A stretch of 20,471 nt of DNA. It comes from Stentor coeruleus (taxonomy: Eukaryota > Ciliophora > Heterotrichea > Heterotrichida > Stentoridae). Location of the stretch: assembly GCA_001970955.1 (NCBI GenBank), contig MPUH01001237.1:1-20471 (forward strand), written 5' to 3'. The notes beneath the pieces were generated by a model, which was not told where the DNA came from, made no database searches, and worked only from the letters and a program-made list of their open reading frames with translations. Shown here piece after piece: positions 8,636 through 17,345 of this stretch; position 1 is the first letter of the stretch; every line of letters begins with the position of its first letter. The translations under genes and the position numbers were made by a program.

Positions 8636-9526
8636 CTATTGAGTTAAGTTGTAATAGGTTGTAGGTTGGAAAGAAATTCCTTGAAAATCTTTTTTATTTC
8701 TTTCGGCTAATTTGACGACTTTTTCATATAATTTCTCTGCAGCGGTATAGTCGACAATACCAACAACAGAAAGTAAAGTTGCATTGTTTATGATAACTGC
8801 TCCTAAACTTCTCATATTCAATCCGAAAACCACACGAATATTGTTTTTTGCGCACTCTTCTATAAGTTCGTTTACCATAAAGTCTAACCCTCCTTCACTT
8901 TCTACTTTTTCGATATTCGGAGCCATGATTAATAGTTTTAAACTGTTATCCTTGCATCTTTTTAAGCATTCTTTAAAACCTTTAACATATCTTTTTGAAA
9001 CTTTTTTCTTTGTGTTTTCAGCTTTTTTCCTTTGGTAATAAAATATTAGTTTTTCAAGAAGCTCTTGAATAGCTGCATCTAAATCTTGTGTAAGAACTTG
9101 GTTAACATATTCTCTCGGGATGTATTCTGAGCAAAGTGGTCTTTGATTTGGAGCTATTCCTTCTTCAACCCGATTTTCTTTTATTATCTGTTTTAATTTA
9201 CTAATTTTACGAGGAACTACTTCATAAGCCCCGGAATACAGATCTTTTTTAGGTATTTTGGCCGTGACTATTTGTCCATCTTGTACTATATGAGCTTTAA
9301 TCATTTTGTTTGGATCTTTGAATACTTTTTCATTTACTTTTTTATCATTACCTACTCCTTTTTTTTGTTTGTTGCTTGGTTTTATGTAGTCAAATAGTGT
9401 TGATTTTGCTATCCAGTTGCTTTTGACAGCAGGTTTAAATTCTGCAGCATTGAAATTGAAATTAAATACTTCAGCATTAGGGTTAAGTGTAAACTCAGCA
9501 GCACTAGGATTTGGATTAAACTCCAT
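8636..9526 (-). CDS. SECISBP2: SECIS-binding protein 2 (selenocysteine insertion factor)
   Basis: A 296-residue protein. Residues about 136-275 match the RNA-binding part of SBP2: a leading helix (REYVNQVLTQDLDAAIQELL), the basic stretch KRYVKGFKECLKRC, then the L7Ae-type domain with LLIMAPNIEKVESEGGLD (198-215), VVFGLNMRSLG (232-242) and LLSVVGIVDY (251-260). In eukaryotes SBP2 binds the SECIS element in selenoprotein mRNAs and brings in the Sec-specific elongation factor, so this gene implies selenoprotein synthesis. It is far shorter than human SBP2 (854) but similar to insect forms. The N-terminus has repeated PAM2-like motifs (LNPNAEVF, FNFNAAEFKP, residues 14-32), which bind the MLLE domain of poly(A)-binding protein in other proteins. 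The closest alternative would be another L7Ae-family protein, but the GGLD block and lead-in helix point to SBP2. Confidence 0.9.
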   Translation of the reverse strand: MEFNPNPSAAEFTLNPNAEVFNFNFNAAEFKPAVKSNWIAKSTLFDYIKPSNKQKKGVGNDKKVNEKVFKDPNKMIKAHIVQDGQIVTAKIPKKDLYSGAYEVVPRKISKLKQIIKENRVEEGIAPNQRPLCSEYIPREYVNQVLTQDLDAAIQELLEKLIFYYQRKKAENTKKKVSKRYVKGFKECLKRCKDNSLKLLIMAPNIEKVESEGGLDFMVNELIEECAKNNIRVVFGLNMRSLGAVIINNATLLSVVGIVDYTAAEKLYEKVVKLAERNKKDFQGISFQPTTYYNLTQ

Positions 9527-9934
9527 TTATAATATAATATTAGTTGTTTTTTTAAAATATTGATATATTAGTTTTATGTTTATGTTTATTTGATTACTTA
9601 TAATAAATCTTTAAACAACAATTTCAGTTTATATCTGATTTCTACTTAAATCTAACTATTAATTAATAAAATTCTTTTAATATCATATTTAGTTTAAAAA
9701 GATAAATTATTCTTATATCTAATATCTTAAGTTATTACAGTCAAATTTCACTAGGAGAANTTAGTTTTATGTTTATGTTTATTTGATTACTTATAATAAA
9801 TCTTTAAACAACAATTTCAGTTTATATTTGATTTCTACTTAAATCTAACTATTAATTAATAAAATTCTTTTAATATCATATCTAGTTTAAAAAAGATAAA
9901 TTATTCTTATATCTAATATCTTAAGTTATTACAG
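9527..9934. other. Spacer between SBP2 and SMNDC1, mostly a duplicated block
   Basis: No gene is seen. Nearly the whole spacer consists of two copies of one AT-rich block that meet at an N (see repeat). The second copy runs into the 3' end of the SMNDC1 gene. If one copy is removed as an artefact, the true spacer is about 215 bp. Confidence 0.7.
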
Positions 9935-9953
9935 TCAAATTTCACTAGGAGAA
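9568..9953 (+). repeat. 192-nt direct duplication around a single N
   Basis: Block 9568-9759 is followed by N at 9760 and a second copy at 9761-9953. The copies differ only at two C/T positions and one A in a homopolymer. The second copy contains the last codons of the SMNDC1 gene; the first carries a dead copy of that gene end. Confidence 0.95.
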
Positions 9954-10876
9954 TCTTCATTTGCATTATTTAACTGCTTCTTCAACTGGTTTGGGTTTAT
10001 TTTCCCTTGATTAGGATTAGTTTTCACTTCCTTATTAAACACTCCAATTTTTGTATTAACTCCTTCAGAGCTTTTAAAAATACTATCTTTTTTCACAAAG
10101 CCTTTACTTTGAAAACTTTTCCAACTACTCACATAAAGTTTTGTTTCTTTTTCTACCTGGCTTAACCTCCAAGCATTTCTCAGAGCTTTGATTTTTTTCT
10201 TCTTTTTTTCTCTAACTTTCTCAGGATCATTCGGAAGAATTTTCAGTTTTTCAGGTATAACAAAAACATCTTTTTCGATTAAAGGTTTTTTTTCTTCACT
10301 AATTAATCTTATCGCATCTAAAGGTAACTCATGTTTATGACCCCATCTAGCTAATTTAACTGTTATATTCCCTTCTTTTATATTTTCAATATTACCATAA
10401 TGCCATTTTCCATCTTGTAATAGAACTTCAACATCAAGTCCTTCTTTTAGATCTTTAGCTTTAGGTGGGATGAGTATTTGTATATATGAACTTGGGACTT
10501 GAAACCTTTCTGAAAAACCAAAAAATGTTACTTCAGCAGTTTGATCAGGAATATTGACTGAATTGATTTCGCCAGGGTACCATTTTTTATCTTTTTCATA
10601 GTAAAGATTACACTTTTTACCAATATCTTCAGCTTTGAGTCTTAAGGAACCATAGTAATTTTCTAGTGAATTTTTAGATACCCTAAGAAGTTCTTGATGA
10701 TAATTTATAGCTTTGTCAATGTCATTTAAAAGCTTTTCTAGTTCTTTTTCTCTTTGGTTTTTTAGCTCTTCATCTTGGGTTTTTTCTAGATTTTTCTTCA
10801 CTGCAGCTTCTACTTTATTCCTTTGCAGTTTGTATTCATCTAGCTTTTCTTGGATTTCTCGGAAGCTAAGTTCCAT
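9935..10876 (-). CDS. SMNDC1: Tudor-domain splicing factor SMNDC1/SPF30
   Basis: A 313-residue protein. It has an N-terminal helical segment (1-75), a Tudor domain at about 84-137 (IGKKCNLYYEKDKKWYPGEI...VTFFGF), a second Tudor-like unit at about 143-193 (LDVEVLLQDGKWHYGNI...VKLARWGH), then a lysine-rich stretch and the C-terminal signature (NAWRLSQVEKETKLYVSSWKSFQSK, then SIFKSSEGVNTKIGV, about 220-280), which matches the end of human SMNDC1. SMNDC1 is a nuclear spliceosome factor needed for tri-snRNP joining; its Tudor domain binds symmetrically dimethylated arginine. The family normally has one Tudor domain. The stop is TGA, with a TAA two codons later. Confidence 0.87.
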   Translation of the reverse strand: MELSFREIQEKLDEYKLQRNKVEAAVKKNLEKTQDEELKNQREKELEKLLNDIDKAINYHQELLRVSKNSLENYYGSLRLKAEDIGKKCNLYYEKDKKWYPGEINSVNIPDQTAEVTFFGFSERFQVPSSYIQILIPPKAKDLKEGLDVEVLLQDGKWHYGNIENIKEGNITVKLARWGHKHELPLDAIRLISEEKKPLIEKDVFVIPEKLKILPNDPEKVREKKKKKIKALRNAWRLSQVEKETKLYVSSWKSFQSKGFVKKDSIFKSSEGVNTKIGVFNKEVKTNPNQGKINPNQLKKQLNNANEDSPSEI

Positions 10877-10917
10877 TTTCTATATTAAGAGCTTCTTTAA
10901 GCAAATTAATTAAGTTC

Positions 10918-13900
10918 TTAAATCAAAGGAGTTATATCTTCTATTTTATGTTCAATAGTTTGGGTTTCTATATTGATAACCCTCTCCTCTGTGATTTGCT
11001 CTTCATGTTGAACTTTAGTTTCTTCTCGTATACAGTTATTATTGTTACCATCCGAGCTGTTAGGGTTTCTTTCAGTAATTTCAATTCTCGTCTCAGTCGC
11101 TTCTTCACCTTTAGTAACTTTAATTTTAACCGCACGCTCTTTAGGTGGTTCATATTTCCAAGTACTAACCCCAGTACCATCTGAGAAAGTGACTCTAGCA
11201 GGCTTCTCATATTTTTTCCTTTCTTCAGCTGTAGGTTCTCTAGAAATTTCTCCTGCAGCTTTAACACTAAATATAATTTACAAGAAAAGGACTCCATCCA
11301 TACTAACATACCAAGGTCCTTGATTAATATTTTGATTGTGACCTAAAGTTTTAATAAAAGATTCATTAAGCATATCTAAAGGACTAAAACTATATGCATA
11401 TCCTAATTTCGATACCATAATTTTGTCATTCTATATATATTTTACATCAATTCCATAATACTGTGCGAGAATATCCCCAACTTCTTGCACTGATGAAGCG
11501 CGTTTTATTAAAAATTCTTTAGGTTCAGAGATTTCATATGTACTTGGAATCCATCTTTTCCCCACAACAATCATATGAGTTGCAGGAATTTCTTCCTCAT
11601 CTTCTTCTAGTATTTGTAAAGATATCATTTTCCGTTCATAAAGGGCGTAGTTTTTTAAAGTGTCATTATTTTTAAGGGTTTTGGATAAACGCTCAGAGTT
11701 TCTTTCACGAAGACGCAATTTTTCTGGAGAAATCTTTAAAGTTGGGAACATTTCTGAAATTTTTATGCAAAGGAGTTTCTTTATATCTATAATAGGTAAT
11801 GTCGCATCTATTGGCAAATCAAACAAATCTAAAAATGAATAACAAGCTGCTTTACTTTCATTTGGCTTAGGGGGAACAGCAATACTAAATAAAATCCTAT
11901 ATTGATTTGGACTGGTTGGAGTACCTTTTTCAACAAAAATAATACTATTATTCATAACATTTGCATTAATAAGCTTAGTGCTTAAGTCTTTTATTTCCTG
12001 ATTCTGACTGCTACCTCTTTTTATTAAGAACTTATCTTCAGGGATGTTAAGTTTTTTTGATATCATTAACTTTAAGTCTTGTATAGTTGCCTGTTGATCT
12101 ATAACAACTGTATATCTATATTCAGGATTTGAATAATTATTAAGAGGTTCATCTGGATGATTAAAACGTATAGTATATCTTCTAGCTTCAAGCTCAATAA
12201 ACTCCTGCCATTTAGGTTTCCCCTCAGATTTTTTTTCTAAAAACAGCTGCGCACCTTCATATATCCTCGCATTAATCAAACAAAGATCATGATTTTTTTT
12301 GTCGCTAACCATTTCACTAGTAAAAGTCATCCCCATATAAGACTTTTTAAACACTAAAATCTCTGTTTTTTCTATATTAAAAGTTTTTTCTAAAATCTCC
12401 ATCATTTGACCTACAGTAGAGTTTTTACTAACAAAAACCTTATGTGGTTCAGGTGCAACATTACTATCTTTAACATCATCCCATAAACATACTTTAACCA
12501 TAATAATATTCGAATCATATGCTTTCCATTGTTCATCACTAGCCTTAATCTCAATCCCAAAAACTTTATAATCCCAACATTGTATCTGATTAATTTTTTT
12601 CTCTTCATCATAAGTATCTTGAAATGCTTCATAAACACTAGAATAAGCCCTTAGTCTAATATCTTCAGGTTTATCTATAATACCAAAACTACTCATAGCT
12701 TCAAGTTTAAATTCTTTTAAAGTTTTATCTCTTCTTGTAACTAATGTTATCTCTTTTTTCTGATAAATAACTTTTAAATGTATGTTTTGATATTTTTCTT
12801 CTCTTACTGAAGCTTCTTTTTTTTCCTCTTCAACTTGTGTGAGTATTTCACCTGATACATAGTCTGGGATATCTAAATTATCAACTCTTATAAGGTTTTC
12901 AGGGGTGATTTTTCTATACATAAGCAAATAAGCATTAGCAGAATAACTACTTCCCCAACTGTTAGTTGAAGTTTCTCCTCCAAAGACTTTTGTAATTTCC
13001 TTTTCTTCGATTTCTTTAACTACAGAGTCATTAAAATTGTACCACTTTGAATCTTCAAAACATTTTATATAAGCGTAATAATGTCCACCCATAGCAGAAC
13101 CTGAATGTATCATAATAGAAAAAAGCTCATAAACGTATTCTCCATCTTTTTTATATAACTCAATAAGCTCTTGTTGTTGTTTTTTCCTTTTTTCAGTCTG
13201 TTCTGTTAAAATCCTATTATGGATTATTTTATCTGGGACTAATGGTCTTTTATCTTTATCTTCATATAAGGATTCATAAGAAGATGTTGAATGTGTTTTC
13301 ATTACTAAACCTTCTGGAGCTTGGAATTTTAAATCAGGCAAAGGCATTGTTTTTTCGACTTCTAAGGTTTCAGTGACGATATGGATTTTTTCTTGGAATT
13401 CAAGGAAATTGTTAGCATTGAGTACTTGAGGGAAACTAACCCGGTCATTTAGTTTGATTCTTTGCAAAGTTGTATAGTTAAGATCGAATCTTTTAATCTG
13501 TTCAACAAGGATATAAGGAAAACGATCAATTTTTAAACCTTTTAGCGCATCAACTTTTTTACCGCAAATCTCGCACATGTACTGATTACTTCCATTAAGT
13601 AATTCAGGTTTGATATAGTTTTGTAAAGCTTTTTCTATTGAATCATTGCGTATTTTCTCGAAATCATTACGTACTGTAAGAGAAAGGTCTAGAAATCTAT
13701 CTGTACGCTTTGACTCTGTTTGACAATTTAAACATTTAACATAATCAGTCATAATTCCTTCATATAATGAGCTTATAAGATTTTCACTATCAGTTCCTTT
13801 AACACTTTCTTCTATAGCATCAAAAAGTACTCTACAAAATTCTTGGACATCATGTTGTTGGAAGCTCTCTTTGTTATCCCAACCAAAACTTTTTGTCAAG

Positions 13901-14172
13901 AATTTCGTATCAACACTAAGCCTTTTTGATATTTGCAGCTTACCAAATAATACTTGAAGTTGAAATGGAATACATGTCTTCCTATCTCCATGTTTTTTTG
14001 GATCGTACTTCCAATTATAGATTTTCAGTCTGAACTCTGGGGTCATATAAAGTGACTGAAGCAAACTGTTCATGTAACAAGTAGCCCCTTGGTTTGAAAG
14101 CCCTGTGAATATTTGTTCAGATTTTTGTGGCTCGCTGTGGACCTCTCCTTTATATGGGACTATTTGGTACAT
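10918..14172 (-). CDS. USP47: USP47-like ubiquitin-specific protease
   Basis: Three minus-strand exons (14172-11446, 11430-11282, 11266-10918) give 1074 residues. The catalytic domain starts almost at once: Cys box GLSNQGATCYMNSLLQ with nucleophile C32, the QQHDVQEF block, zinc-ribbon pairs C147/C150 and C200/C203, His box GSAMGGHYYAY with H364, and D382 in WYNFND. The order and wording (MTPEFR, SFGWD, YTTLQRIKLNDRVSFP) are those of USP47. Several ubiquitin-like modules follow. The short exons 2-3 rebuild the human USP47 C-terminal region (WYVSMDGVLFF, TAEERKKYEK, YEPPKERAVKIKV), which confirms the introns. USP47 removes ubiquitin from substrates; in animals it acts on DNA polymerase beta and Wnt components. 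Read without splicing, the frame ends at residue 913. The start codon is 76 bp from the divergent gene at 14249. Confidence 0.92.
11267..11281 (-). other. 15-nt intron 2 of USP47 gene
   Basis: On the minus strand GTAAATTATATTTAG, phase 2. Removal gives DGVLFFVKAAGE. Retention gives TTG-TAA, a stop made by the 5' splice site. Confidence 0.88.
11431..11445 (-). other. 15-nt intron 1 of USP47 gene
   Basis: On the minus strand GTAAAATATATATAG, phase 0, between YYGID and NDKIMVSK. Retention ends the protein at the intron's own TAG. Confidence 0.88.
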
Positions 14173-14248
14173 TTTTATATTTATTTAAAGTTGGAAAATT
14201 ACACTAATAAATCATGGGTAGGATTGAGGTTTTTGTCCTGGAGACGAT

Positions 14249-15223
14249 ATGAAAAAATGGAGGATAATTATGTGTTTCCAGAGACCTAGACAAAAACTTG
14301 ATTGTCCAAGCATGGATTTAGAAATCCAACTAATCGACACTTCCCGTGAGTTGCCCTGCGACTTTGCCATGAAGTTAATAGAAAGAGAAATTTCACTAGA
14401 AAAATCCTGTAACAAAGTTTGTATTGAAGAATTAATCAACTTATACTCATTAGCTATAGAACATTACTCAATAAAAGGTGATGAAAAAGTTAAAGACTAC
14501 CAATCAAGAATGCAAAGAATGCTAAGACGTCCTGATGTTCTAAAAGTATTTTCTTATAACCTAAACTCTCAATCAAACCCAAACAAACTATCTCCAAAAA
14601 CAATCAATAATCATGAAAAAACTATAGAATCCCAACCAGAACCTCAAGAAGATCCTTTAAATATTGAAGAAACAGTCTCTTTACCAGAATTTGTCTTTAC
14701 TGAAGAAGAGATAAAATTCCACACAAAAGAAGCTGAAAATGTAGTCCAAGATAAAGAAATATCAGATAAAGTTCTTGGGGATAAACTTTTAGATAGTGTA
14801 AAATCCCAAGAAAACGATTTAGCTACAAGGCTTAAAAAAAGAAAAATCAGTAGACCTGTTTCAATGTCCCCTGTTATATATTCTCCAGTTAATGAAATTG
14901 AATCCCCTAAAAGTGTTAATAGTGAGACAAAGCAAATTACTGGGGAAATTTTAAGTGAAGATTTTGAATTGAAAATACAAGAAGTTATGGAAAAACATTA
15001 TAAGGAAAAAGCTGAAAAAGTTGCTGAAGTTACTGTTAGATATAATAGTGAAATTAGTGCTATGGAAGATAGTGGGATGATGGGGATGGTTGTTGCTCAG
15101 ATGAAAATTAATATGAAACAAGAGATTGATGATATTGGGAAAGACTATGATGAGAAAAGGAAAAATGAAGTCAAAAAACTTAGGGAAGAGTATTTGGCTC
15201 ATAGAGGTAAGTCGTTGAGTTAA
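14249..15223 (+). CDS. Unknown charged protein with C-terminal coiled coil
   Basis: Up to 324 residues; I do not recognise it. Three in-frame ATGs near the start are possible (14249, 14270, 14312); the one at 14312 (MDLEIQL) begins the clearly protein-like sequence. The N-terminal third is helical (FAMKLIEREISLEKSCN, then INLYSLAIEHYSIKGDEKVKD); the second part has the look of a MIT-type helical hairpin, but this is weak. The middle is acidic and serine/proline-rich with a basic KKRK patch (about 193-197), and residues about 238-320 are a lysine/glutamate-rich coiled coil. It is divergent from USP47 and convergent with the next gene (31 bp between stops). The stop is TAA. Confidence 0.7.
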   Translation: MKKWRIIMCFQRPRQKLDCPSMDLEIQLIDTSRELPCDFAMKLIEREISLEKSCNKVCIEELINLYSLAIEHYSIKGDEKVKDYQSRMQRMLRRPDVLKVFSYNLNSQSNPNKLSPKTINNHEKTIESQPEPQEDPLNIEETVSLPEFVFTEEEIKFHTKEAENVVQDKEISDKVLGDKLLDSVKSQENDLATRLKKRKISRPVSMSPVIYSPVNEIESPKSVNSETKQITGEILSEDFELKIQEVMEKHYKEKAEKVAEVTVRYNSEISAMEDSGMMGMVVAQMKINMKQEIDDIGKDYDEKRKNEVKKLREEYLAHRGKSLS

Positions 15224-15254
15224 ACTAATAAAATATTATAACTAAAATTAAGGG

Positions 15255-15950
15255 TTAGTAAATATTCCTAGTTTTGGCTATTTTAACCCTCTTTTCAGAA
15301 TTCTCAACGCTTGTATCGAATTTTACTAAACTCAAATCATCTATATGATATGAACTTCCTGGTGCTTCAACTGTATCCCCAGAGTGCCGAATAGAATCAA
15401 CTCTTCTCTCTGTATCTCTATCTGAAACTTCATTCAAACAATCATAAAATGGGCTTTTATACATATTAAACATATACGTCGCTTGAGTCTGACCAAATAT
15501 CCTTAACAACTTATCCTTAACATTTTTTCTAACATTATTCAAATCAACCTGAAATATTTCACGACTTTTCATTATCTCTTTAACGACACCACTAAGCTCA
15601 AAAAATAATTTTTCCTTTGCTTCAGTATTTGAAGTGTTATTGTAATCATCAATATCATGTAATTGATTCATTTCTTTAACAAGGTTTTCTGTACTACTAG
15701 ACAAAAAACTATAATGATCGTTATTAGATACAATCATGTTATTGTGGAAAAAATTTTGACAGGAATGCTTATTAGCATTAGTTGTGGTTTTTGAAGGGTT
15801 TTTGATGTAATTTTTATCAATAGCAAAAGTGTGCATTAAGGGAGGGTCAAAAGCCAGGGTTGAAGCTAAGGGCTTATCTGGCTCATCATCTAAGGCGGAG
15901 TAGCCACAAAATGGCATTGCTGAAGGAGTTCTTCGATGTTTTGCCGACAT
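15255..15950 (-). CDS. Unknown 231-residue protein
   Basis: No family recognised. It starts MSAKHRRTPSAMPF, a basic RxxS-type N-terminus that could be phosphorylated. It continues with a low-complexity Asn/Ser-rich region (about 50-110), a helical central part (about 110-170, LFFELSGVVKEIMKSREIFQ...) and an acidic/basic tail. There is no signal peptide or membrane segment. The single long frame, the clean ATG and the C/A-rich upstream flank typical of gene starts here support a real gene. The stop is TAA. Confidence 0.65.
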   Translation of the reverse strand: MSAKHRRTPSAMPFCGYSALDDEPDKPLASTLAFDPPLMHTFAIDKNYIKNPSKTTTNANKHSCQNFFHNNMIVSNNDHYSFLSSSTENLVKEMNQLHDIDDYNNTSNTEAKEKLFFELSGVVKEIMKSREIFQVDLNNVRKNVKDKLLRIFGQTQATYMFNMYKSPFYDCLNEVSDRDTERRVDSIRHSGDTVEAPGSSYHIDDLSLVKFDTSVENSEKRVKIAKTRNIY

Positions 15951-16442
15951 TTTTGGGAAATTTATATAAAGTGTTGGATTTTGGTATTAGAAAAAGATGA
16001 GTAGAAAAATATTGTGAAATAAAGATGATTTGTTGAAGGTATAGGTTTTATGAGAAAGTTTTAGAGGTATGGTGGGTTGTTTAGTGATGAATAAGTTTAG
16101 GTTTTTTTTTGAGGATTTTTATAGGCGAGAATATACTTGGGTGTATGTGTTTATTGATAGTTATGAAGATGTTGAGACTAATAATTAATGATCTTCGGTT
16201 TTTATTGGAATTATTTGCTTATTTGTATATATATGAACTTTGATATAGTTGCATTTATAGTATTTAGGTTTGGGTGTAACGGCTACTGAGTTGCTGGTAA
16301 TAATTTTTTAGTAGTTTAGGAAGATGGATGAAATTTGTTGGATGGGCTGCTGATATAATATATTGATCGTAAAATTTAAAGAAGTTGAAAAGTGGTTTAC
16401 TTTTTTATTTTTCCAATGTATTTTTATATTAGAAAGCGTAAT

Positions 16443-16551
16443 TTTTTATAACAACACCGGATACGACATAGATAAATGCTTTTTNCAAAAGTATAGCTAG
16501 GGTTTATTATTTTTATAACAACACCGGATACGACATAGATAAATGCTTTTT
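16443..16551 (+). repeat. 42-nt direct duplication beside a single N
   Basis: The block 16443-16484 ends at N (16485) and recurs exactly at 16510-16551 after 24 nt. It contains the GC-rich core ACACCGGATACGACATAG. Confidence 0.93.
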
Positions 16552-17010
16552 TTCAATCATAATTTTCATATCTATTAGGCTATTTTCTATAGAATTGCCA
16601 CAAGATTTAAGTTCCTTAAATGCAGGTGCATTATCAGAAAAGAATACTATAAATATACTTGAATCCTGTTATAACATAATCCATATATATATAAAGATCA
16701 TTTATCTGGAAAATAAGATAAACTTATGGTCGACTAAGTGGTATATATGAAATTATAAGATTCGAAAGCAAAACTATATCAATATAATAAAGGTTTATAT
16801 TCTTCCTTGTTTATATATATGAAATAACTATTAACCATAACAAACAATATACAACATCAGAATGAATATGATTTTTAAATACTGGATCTTTTGTAAATAG
16901 AAAAACTATGGCTACATTTTTATTTTTATATATCAAGAACATAATTTTCATTATGATGATGTTCTTGGAAGTTGTATAGAATTATTGTTACAGAACTTAA
17001 AAAGTTATTA

Positions 17011-17044
17011 GATCGGTCCTATCGCCGTATCAAGTCCAGACTGG
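17011..17044. other. GC-richer patch with two small hairpins
   Basis: GATCGG (17011-17016) can pair with CCG-T-ATC (17025-17031) with one bulge, and CCA (17036-17038) with TGG (17042-17044). It stands out in AT-rich non-coding DNA. An RNA gene is possible, but no class is recognised. Confidence 0.25.
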
Positions 17045-17345
17045 TTTTCAGCATTTTTGAACACGAAAAACTGTTTATTTTTTTATGAAGGGTTTTGATA
17101 TGTTTCATGATTAGTATGGTAATTATTTTTTGTGTAATGGAAGAATTAGTTTTTAAAATAAAAACTACCTATTATCATATAATTTTTTTCCCATTATTAA
17201 TCCCTAGTAGGACTTAAAAATATTCCCACCCTAAAAACTCTTTTAAACACCCCAACCAATCTCTTCAAGCCAAAATCCTAATACCAATCTCTATCAAAAA
17301 CCCTTTGTTTCAAAAAAAAAGAAATATTTATTTTCAATATAAATT

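Larger units (their letters stand above)
15951..17345. other. Longest intergenic spacer, between divergent genes
   Basis: No gene found on either strand. On the plus strand about 15960-16170 is G/T-rich (C/A-rich in the sense of the gene starting at 15950), and about 17215-17330 is C/A-rich ahead of PEX4. It contains an N-flanked 42-nt duplication (16443-16551), a GC-richer patch with small hairpins (17011-17044), and a 9-bp-arm palindrome (17147-17167). Confidence 0.6.

Noticed and set aside
9935-9937. TGA codons at the ends of SMNDC1 and the MGVCC protein read as Trp or selenocysteine
   Set aside because: Reading through adds two codons in SMNDC1 and unrelated AT-rich sequence in the other. 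Neither has a SECIS-like structure nearby or any homology beyond the TGA.
10918-11418. Separate 161-residue gene starting at the ATG at 11418
   Set aside because: The frame joins the USP47 coding region through a 15-nt intron and matches the USP47 C-terminal region, so it is the end of that gene.
14256-14312. Alternative start at 14256 with a 16-nt intron (GTTTCCAGAGACCTAG) for the unknown gene
   Set aside because: It restores the frame, but the 5' end is GTTT, not GTA as in all other introns, and it lacks the fixed A. Kept only as a remote option.
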